This document shows, piece by piece, positions 57,786 to 64,000 of a stretch of 64,000 bases of DNA. Numbering within the stretch: position 1 is the stretch's first letter; the number at the start of each line of letters is the position of its first letter. Below the pieces are notes generated by a model. It made no database searches, was not told the DNA's origin, and saw only the letters and a program-made list of their open reading frames with translations. Origin of the DNA: Warburgia ugandensis (taxonomy: Eukaryota; Streptophyta; Magnoliopsida; Canellales; Canellaceae); assembly GCA_035236585.1 (NCBI GenBank), contig CP141132.1, positions 26,123,445 through 26,187,444 on the forward strand, in the 5' to 3' direction. The position numbers and the translations under genes were made by a program.

Positions 57786-60670
57786 TATATAATAGCCCTA
57801 GATTTAGCAATTTTAACCCTGGAATTGACTAAAATATCACTAATTAAATGTTATTTCACATTTTACATGATTAGGGTACAACTAAGAAAAATACTAATTC
57901 TTGCAACTAAAATCCTAGAAGAGAGTCCAACCACCATTAAAGAAAATTCATAAAGTTCAAGAGTTTAGAATGTTGAGGGCGTACAATTATCCAATTTAGC
58001 ACTGTCAAAAACCCTAGGAGCATCAACAGATTGAAACTATGCAAGAGAGGGTGTATTTATCAAAAGACAAGGTGGCAATCTTCCAGTTCATGCATGCAAG
58101 CATTCCACCATGTTTGGAGGCCTTGTGGGAGAAACTAAATTCACATACACTAAAGACCCATGTGCATAAACAACTAAGCAGAACCTGGGACCCATTGATA
58201 GACTACTCTTACGCACTCCCTCTCTCACACTTAGTCAAGGAAGAGACCCCACATGAAATTACATGTTAAGGAGATATAATACACTCTCATTTACATGTTC
58301 TTACATGAGAAAATTTAGGAAATAAAAGGAGAAGAAAAATGTGTAAGAGAGTGAGGAGCAAAAATAGAAAATCTAGGGCCACAATTTATCCTAACTTTTG
58401 AAGAATTAAAGACTAAGATCATCCCCACATCAAAGCTATCTTAAAGAATTATTAAGAGAAGATTAAACTAGGATAGAATAATAAGGATAAACCATGCAAA
58501 GAAGTCCATACTTGAATTCATTGGAGGAGATTTTTTTGGTGCGTTGCCCACCTAAATTTTAGGAAAAACACATTGAACTCCAAGGGTAGAAACCATGTTT
58601 TCCTAGTGGGAAAGTAGGATGACTGATATGTGAAATGAAAAGTGATTGGTCAAAGAAAAATATGGTGAGGTGGGAAGAGAATAGAGGAAAGAAAAATTCA
58701 AAGAGATCTCAACCATTTAAGCATGATCCAAGGGAAGAATTGAAAAGGAAAAGGAAAGCAAAAATCCTAGCCATTCACTCTAAGTTATATGTCATCTGAG
58801 TGTTAGGATAAAAGATAAGAAAAGGAAAATGAATGGGTGAGATAAGATTTTTAGAAGAGTAAAGGAAAATATATACTTTTTGGATATGATTTTAAGGATA
58901 TTGGATGAGGGAAAGATGAGATAAGAAAAGAGAAACATAATCGAAAGAATGAAAGAGGATAAGGTGAATTTGAGGGGAGGTTTTGGGAATATGGTTGGCC
59001 AAAGGAAAAGGATAGGAAAGAGATGAGATATTATCCTAATCTGAGATGGAAACAAGTTAAACTATAAATACATACAATGGTGGGGCGTCCAAACCATCCA
59101 AGGATACTCCAAATTCCTTGTGCCAAAAATGTGAATATCCATATAGATGGAGGAGCCTTGGATGCTTGGAGGAGAAGAGGAGAAAATAAGTAAAGAAAAG
59201 GTGTATGTAATTCTTCCAAAGAAAGGTGAGCACTTTCATATTTTATTTCTTAGTTCCTCGCCTATTTTCCTTAGTTTTCTATCTTCCATCACCTTTGATT
59301 GTTCTTGATTTTTTTATTTTTTTTACACCATATTTTATCTTCCCATTCTTTGTTATAGCCTTTGTTTTATTCTATTCATCCTAGTTTGACATGCCCTCAG
59401 GCTCTTTATTTCCACACCTATTTCATTCCATCCTTTCCTATTTGTTTTTCATGCCTTTTTCCTTCCATTTCCCTTCTATTCTACATGCACTTTCCCTCTT
59501 ATTTTCCATTTCATTTTAAATTCCTAACTCCCCATTATATCCTCCTCCATTACATCTAATTTTTTCACCAAGAATCTCTAATTTTCACAACTTTCCCTAC
59601 TCTTTCTCCCTTTAATTTTACATGCATGTCCTTTATTTTACACGTACATATTTTGGATTTTTGGTGTAAATTCTCCTTAGGGTTTTTGATTGTTGGGAAA
59701 CAACTTATACACTTGTTGAGTTATAAAACAAGAGTACAAGTGTTATTTGGAGGAGGAAAGAATGGTGGTAGCATGATAGGGAAGGCTTGAAGTGGCTATT
59801 GTCGAGTGACACAACATAAATCAATGAAATCTCTCCGTCTCATAGGATTTTGTATTTCTTTCATTTTCCTTACTTTGTAATCATTGTACTTTTTTATTTC
59901 AATTAATTAGAATATTGTAGTTAGTTTATTTTATTTATTTCTTAGTATAGTTGAAGTTTGATTAAATAGTTAGTTTCTAATAGTTGTATAATTTTTACTT
60001 TGCATTTTAGAATAAATTAGATAGATTTAATTTTTGTGATCTAATTTTTGAGCAGAAGTAGGTAATTACTTTTTTCAAAGGGTTAGGATGAAATTATGAT
60101 ATGATAATGAGTTTATGATTAAGCAAATGAGGAATAAAAATTATGCTTCCTATTATTTTAGAGAAATTAATGACTAATTTATATATCTACTGACTTTTAT
60201 GTAGGAATTATCTTATACTTTCTATGGTAGGGGTACTAAATATGTTAGATTAGTGAAGTTTAATATATAAAAGTCTTTGATAGTCTATGCACTAAAAAGA
60301 CAGACTATGCTTTGAGTACATATATTAAATTGGGTTAATTCTTTAAAATAAGAAAATCCATAAATAGAGCTTTAAGGAAAAATATTAAATGAATGATAAA
60401 AATTCCAATTTCTTGATCATAGACTTGTTTAGTTTCATTGTAATTTATTTTAGACCCTAGGCTATGTTTACATGAGATTTAAAACTTTTTAGAAAGAATT
60501 CTTCATTTTTAGCATTTTTTTGAATTAATTGAATTATTGGCTAGGTTAAAGTAAAGTAAAATAGGTTCTTAATTAAAATTCCTGAAATTTGAAGTCCACA
60601 TGGGATCGACCCATGTTTGCCTTATCTATGCTACAGTATACCCATGCACTGGCAGATAATTAAAATACAT
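57786..60670 (+). mobile_element. Athila/Tat-like LTR, plus orientation (start uncertain)
   Basis: The 3' end is well supported: 'attggctaggtta' near 60538 and 'cacatgggatcgaccc' near 60598-60613 match the 3' end of the LTR at 39420-42227 ('gttggctaggttaag', 'catgggatcgacctc'). It ends near 'acccatgca' and a weak primer-like 'tggcagataatt' follows at about 60651. A TATA box is at 59063-59070. The start near 57790 (tataatagcccta) is a guess from an LTR-start-like string and from the expected length of about 2.8 kb. Confidence 0.5.
59063..59070 (+). promoter_or_regulatory. TATA box in Athila/Tat-like LTR
   Basis: aactataaatacatac, a good plant TATA match. It lies about 1.6 kb before the LTR end, comparable with the box in the minus-strand relative (10362, about 1.6 kb from its LTR end). 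Confidence 0.6.
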
Positions 60671-61285
60671 TAGTTACCATGTTAGGTGGCAGTACATTGT
60701 CATACTATAGACCAAGTAGTCGTTCCCTCAAGGTTGCCATCTTGGGCTGCTCCATCATGGTTATGGTCCACCATGCAGCCCTTTCCCTTAGGTTACTATC
60801 TTGGAAGGTTCCACTTGTTTCACAATAGACTGAGCAGCCTCCCTACAAAATTACCCTCTTGGATGATTGTACACCATCATACTCTAGACCAAGTAGTCCT
60901 TTCCCTTAAGGTTACCATCTTAGGTGGTTGTACATTACAATACTACAGACCAAGTAGTCCTTACCCTCTAGGTTACCATATTGGGTGGATCCACAATGGT
61001 TATGGTTCACCAAGCAGCCCTTTCCTTCAAGTTATTATCTCAGGAGATTCTGCTTGTCTCATAGCAGGCTAAGCAGTCTCCCTACAAAATTACAATTTTG
61101 GATGGCTATACATTGTCATATGTAAACCAAGTAGTCCTTCCTCTCAAGGTTACCATCTTAGGAGACTCACCATGATTATGGTCCTCCAGCCTGCCCTTTC
61201 CCTCAATGTTACTATCTTAGGAGGTTCTACTTGACTCATAGCATACTAAGAAGTCCTCCTACAAAATTATCATTTTTCATTTTGA
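60671..61285. repeat. Higher-order tandem array of about 59-bp monomers
   Basis: Monomer starts: a partial unit at 60671, A1 60711, B1 60770, C1 60829, D 60888, A2 60949, B2 61009, C2 61068, A3 61126, B3 61185, C3 61245 (partial). Each monomer has a [ag]c[ct][ag]ag[ct]agtc-like head, a 'ggttaccatctt'-like middle and a variable tail. A, B and C types recur in order, so a 178-bp A-B-C super-unit is present three times with one extra monomer (D) between the first and second. It lies just past an Athila/Tat-like LTR end. The 128-codon plus-strand frame over it is a by-product of the repeat. Confidence 0.92.
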
Positions 61286-61460
61286 CTAGAGAGTAGTGTA
61301 CTATTCGGTGCTAAATACCAAACTTAGTATACTAAGATTCGAGGGATATTTCATTCTATAGCACATGATTACTTATTTATGGAAATGCTAAAGTTAGTTT
61401 ACTTAGATTTGAGGGCTATTTCACTATATAGCATAGGGTTACTTATTTTTAGAAATCCTT
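61286..61460. repeat. Two diverged copies of a roughly 65-76 bp unit
   Basis: actaagattcgagggatatt (61337) and acttagatttgagggctatt (61399) start related units that both continue with 'tatagcac/tatagcat' and 'ttacttattt'. Confidence 0.7.
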
Positions 61461-63090
61461 TACAACAAGGACGAAATTTCTATCCAAGCAGCTATCAATT
61501 TAATTAATTCAAGTATAAAACTATTTTTGATAGATTAAATATAGCTTGGAAACTCCAAACCCACATGATCTGACAGCATAACATAACAAGTAACGCCCAA
61601 CCACTATTTTTTATGTTTACGTATGTCTAAAATTTTTGCTAGAAACTTTTGTATATAAGTAAATCAAACATATTAGCTATAACCATGCAGCCCAATAGAA
61701 TAATCTTTAATAAAATTTTGATCTTGGTAATAATTAAAATGTAGCAAAAGAAGATTAAAACTTATGGCTAGCACAACAAGATTAATCTAAAGACCATTCA
61801 CACAAACATCAAATTAAACTAAAATTAATCAATCCAAAAACTCATTTCTAATATAATTTAGGAATTGAAATAAGCACGACAAAATTTCTAGAATGCACAG
61901 GGCTGAATCTAAGGAACTAATACAAGTCTTTGGTTTATATAAACATATGAACCCAATCTAATCCATTCATAACACAAATAATCAACAATTCCTTTAAATT
62001 ATGCCTTGAATCAAGCATTAAAATGAGAAAATACATGATACAAGAGATATAATTAGTAATAGGCATTTCCCCAAAGAGAGAATTTCCACCTCTTTCATCC
62101 AGACTTAGAAAATTTTATAATTGAATTGAACTTTAGATTTTCAAGAATACATTCTATCACAACGAACATAATTATTGGCAAACCTATGACAATTAGGAAC
62201 TAAAATCCAAATAGACTTCCTAAAGTTCATAATAGAATTAGCCATTAATTCAAAGGAAAATATAGTACCAATATTAACATTCAACAATCTAACATGCTTT
62301 CGGTTATCTATGAATTAGAACATTCAACAACAAATCTAGTGAAATCAATTTAATGAAACTACTCCATCAAATACCTACAAATTTGAAAATGACCAATAAT
62401 GAACGCCTTGAAAGCTGAACTTGTAAGACATTAATGTAGGTCAACCATGACTAAAAGCAAGTCATTTTGATAATTAAGGGCGTAGGGTACTCTCTTCTTT
62501 CAGACCTAACTAGAATTTATGGTCCAAATCTTAAATGTATATGATGAGATTCTAGGTACTAAACACAACTAGTAAAACTATTCCACAACAAAGATTAAAT
62601 CTGACATAGAAATAACACTTCATATAACTCTAGCCCTTAGTAAAGGAAATGGATGAGTCATAAAGCTAGAAAATGAACTTGAGAGCTTGTCATTGCATTT
62701 TAGACAATCATCTATAGCTAACATCTACAATGTTCTCCATCTTAGGTCTAACTAGAAAACAAAAAAAGAAGAAGAAGAGAAACTAAACATATGGGTGCCT
62801 TCCCAAATCAGAACATAGTACGTTACAAGCTCTATGAATCCAACATACAAAACTATCAATTGGTAGATTAGAATGCAAATTTATATATAGATTGACCTCT
62901 ACAGATTGACCATGACATGTTATATATTCCTTAGGACATTGAATTGCCCTCTACTAATTTTAAGAGTTTTAGAAATGCCCAACTGCAAATCTTAGGACCT
63001 TTTAGTTTAGATCTATAGGCCAAGGTAAAGAAAAAAATTAAGGTGAAGAAAGGAAGGACAGAGAAGAGGGCTTAGGGTTCTTACTCATAG
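61461..63090. other. Unclassified AT-rich stretch
   Basis: A 'aaggacgaaatttctat' string near 61467 resembles the start of a gypsy polypurine context but no LTR follows directly. Otherwise I see no gene, repeat or element boundary. Confidence 0.35.
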
Positions 63091-64000
63091 ATTGATGGAT
63101 ATGATCCCCAGAACTTTCTCATCACACTAGATCGTCCAAGTTCCCTCTCATTCTTCTTGTTTTCTCAAAACCCAAAAGAGGTTTTATACTAAAACCCTTG
63201 ATCTTCTTCATTGTCATCCTTCAATAGCTAGCTTTTACTGACATCTAACATTGTTGAAGATGCAAAACCTCAAAATCCAAATCTTCAATCCCTTGTTTTT
63301 TACTCTTCTTTGTTCTTCTCTAAAGAACACTAGGAATAGAAGGAAGGAAAAGCCCTCTAACACAAGGGAGCTTAAAGAAGAAGAAGAAGAGAGGTGAAAT
63401 TGAGGGAGCAATGGAATGGGAAGAGGGGAGAAGGGGGAGGGGGGGATGGAGAAGATGCTTTTTTCTCCCCCATTTCCTCCATTTCTGATTCTTATGGAGC
63501 AGGGGAATCTAGCTCCACATGGTAACCTTGCCTTACAAATGTTGAGCTCCTTCCTTTGAGTCATCATGTTGTCCCCATTATGACCAAAGTCACTTAAGTG
63601 AAGGGGGGTGCTAAAATCAATTTAATCCCCTCATCTTATTTGTGAAAATTTAGGGTTTTAAGTTCTCGTTCTTTGTTTTTTGTGTTCTTAGTGTCGTTGG
63701 AAAGCTATCATCAAGCGTAATTCAACAATAGGCCTTCTAGTGTTCAATTTCAACATTTCCAAGAAATTTTGAATTTCCTTTGCAACTACTTAAATTTTGA
63801 TCAATTTCCAATATGGAGTGAAATTGCTCAAAATTTTTCATGAAGCTGGAATTGGAAATCAAGTCATTTCATCCACAATAGAACAAGCGATTTGATAGGC
63901 TTTGAAGAGTTTACCAAAATTTGAATTTAATCAATGCCATAATTCATATTGGGTCCATATATTCAATCAAATCGCAACTGTCTTGCTTCACAAATTTGAA
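63091..64000 (-). mobile_element. T-type LTR fragment, minus orientation, cut by the window end
   Basis: Read on the minus strand, 'cttccaacgacact' (near 63692-63705) matches the 'aatccaacgacact' module near the start of T1, T2 and T3 LTRs. Downstream of it in the LTR sense is 'ttagcacccccc' with 'ttcacttaag' (63588-63612), the counterpart of 'ggcaccccccc...acttaag' at 45120. A purine/pyrimidine-rich part (63360-63480) then follows, as in T1. The LTR start would lie beyond 64000. Confidence 0.55.

Noticed and set aside
58039-58269. 76-codon plus-strand frame that looks protein-like
   Set aside because: No family recognised; it lies in a probable LTR U3 and has no coding neighbours. Could be tested by a protein search.
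60686-61072. 128-codon plus-strand frame
   Set aside because: Entirely within the 59-bp tandem array; repeats give the regular text.
61465-61620. Possible plus-strand LTR start near 'taacgcccaacc' after a 'ggacgaaattt' string
   Set aside because: The two are 130 bp apart, the TG is missing, and the LTR modules further right are in the opposite orientation.

Overview
This window looks like plant (angiosperm) intergenic DNA. It is AT-rich and made almost entirely of nested, decayed retrotransposons. I find no convincing host protein-coding gene, tRNA, rRNA, CRISPR array or bacterial operon. The plant assignment rests on Athila/Tat-type and chromovirus-type Ty3/gypsy elements, very long LTRs (3.6-5.2 kb), primer-binding sites of the TGGTATCAGAG type, and two tRNA-derived SINEs that match my memory of the plant Au family. 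The species cannot be named from sequence alone. All coding regions are pseudogenes with frameshifts and stops.

Layout. 1-6211: 3' part of a plus-strand gypsy element (LTR family called T1 here) carrying an Au-like SINE. 6212-22591: minus-strand Athila/Tat-like DNA. It has a gag remnant, a primer site and a 5' LTR. That LTR is split by a plus-strand solo LTR of family T2 (11072-20730), which is itself split by a minus-strand T2 solo LTR (15366-19837). Both solo LTRs have perfect 5-bp target duplications. 22592-44885: a plus-strand Athila-like element. Its gag and pol are separated by a chromovirus-like element of family T3 (23568-34946, LTR-internal-LTR). Its 3' end is doubled as internal-LTR-internal-LTR, with a second SINE in the second copy. 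44886-48480: a 5'-truncated T1 LTR and its primer site. 49615-50135: a Ty1/copia integrase fragment. 51750-55780: a minus-strand CRM/Reina-like chromovirus with gag, protease, RT, RNase H and integrase remnants in order. 55790-64000: LTR fragments, a plus-strand Athila/Tat-like LTR end and a tandem array with a higher-order A-B-C pattern of about 59-bp monomers.

Nothing here works together as a pathway; the logic is one of successive insertions. The reverse transcriptase catalytic box is altered in all three gypsy RT remnants, so none could encode a working RT. The most interesting structural signals are: a hairpin kept in six LTR copies from three LTR families, with paired base changes in its stem; two tandem arrays, one inside a retrotransposon 3' region; the antiparallel nested T2 LTRs, which form a multi-kilobase inverted repeat; and a roughly 370-bp module shared between an Athila-type 5' leader and the T2 LTR.

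Family names T1, T2 and T3 are labels made for this window. All identities quoted are by-eye estimates.
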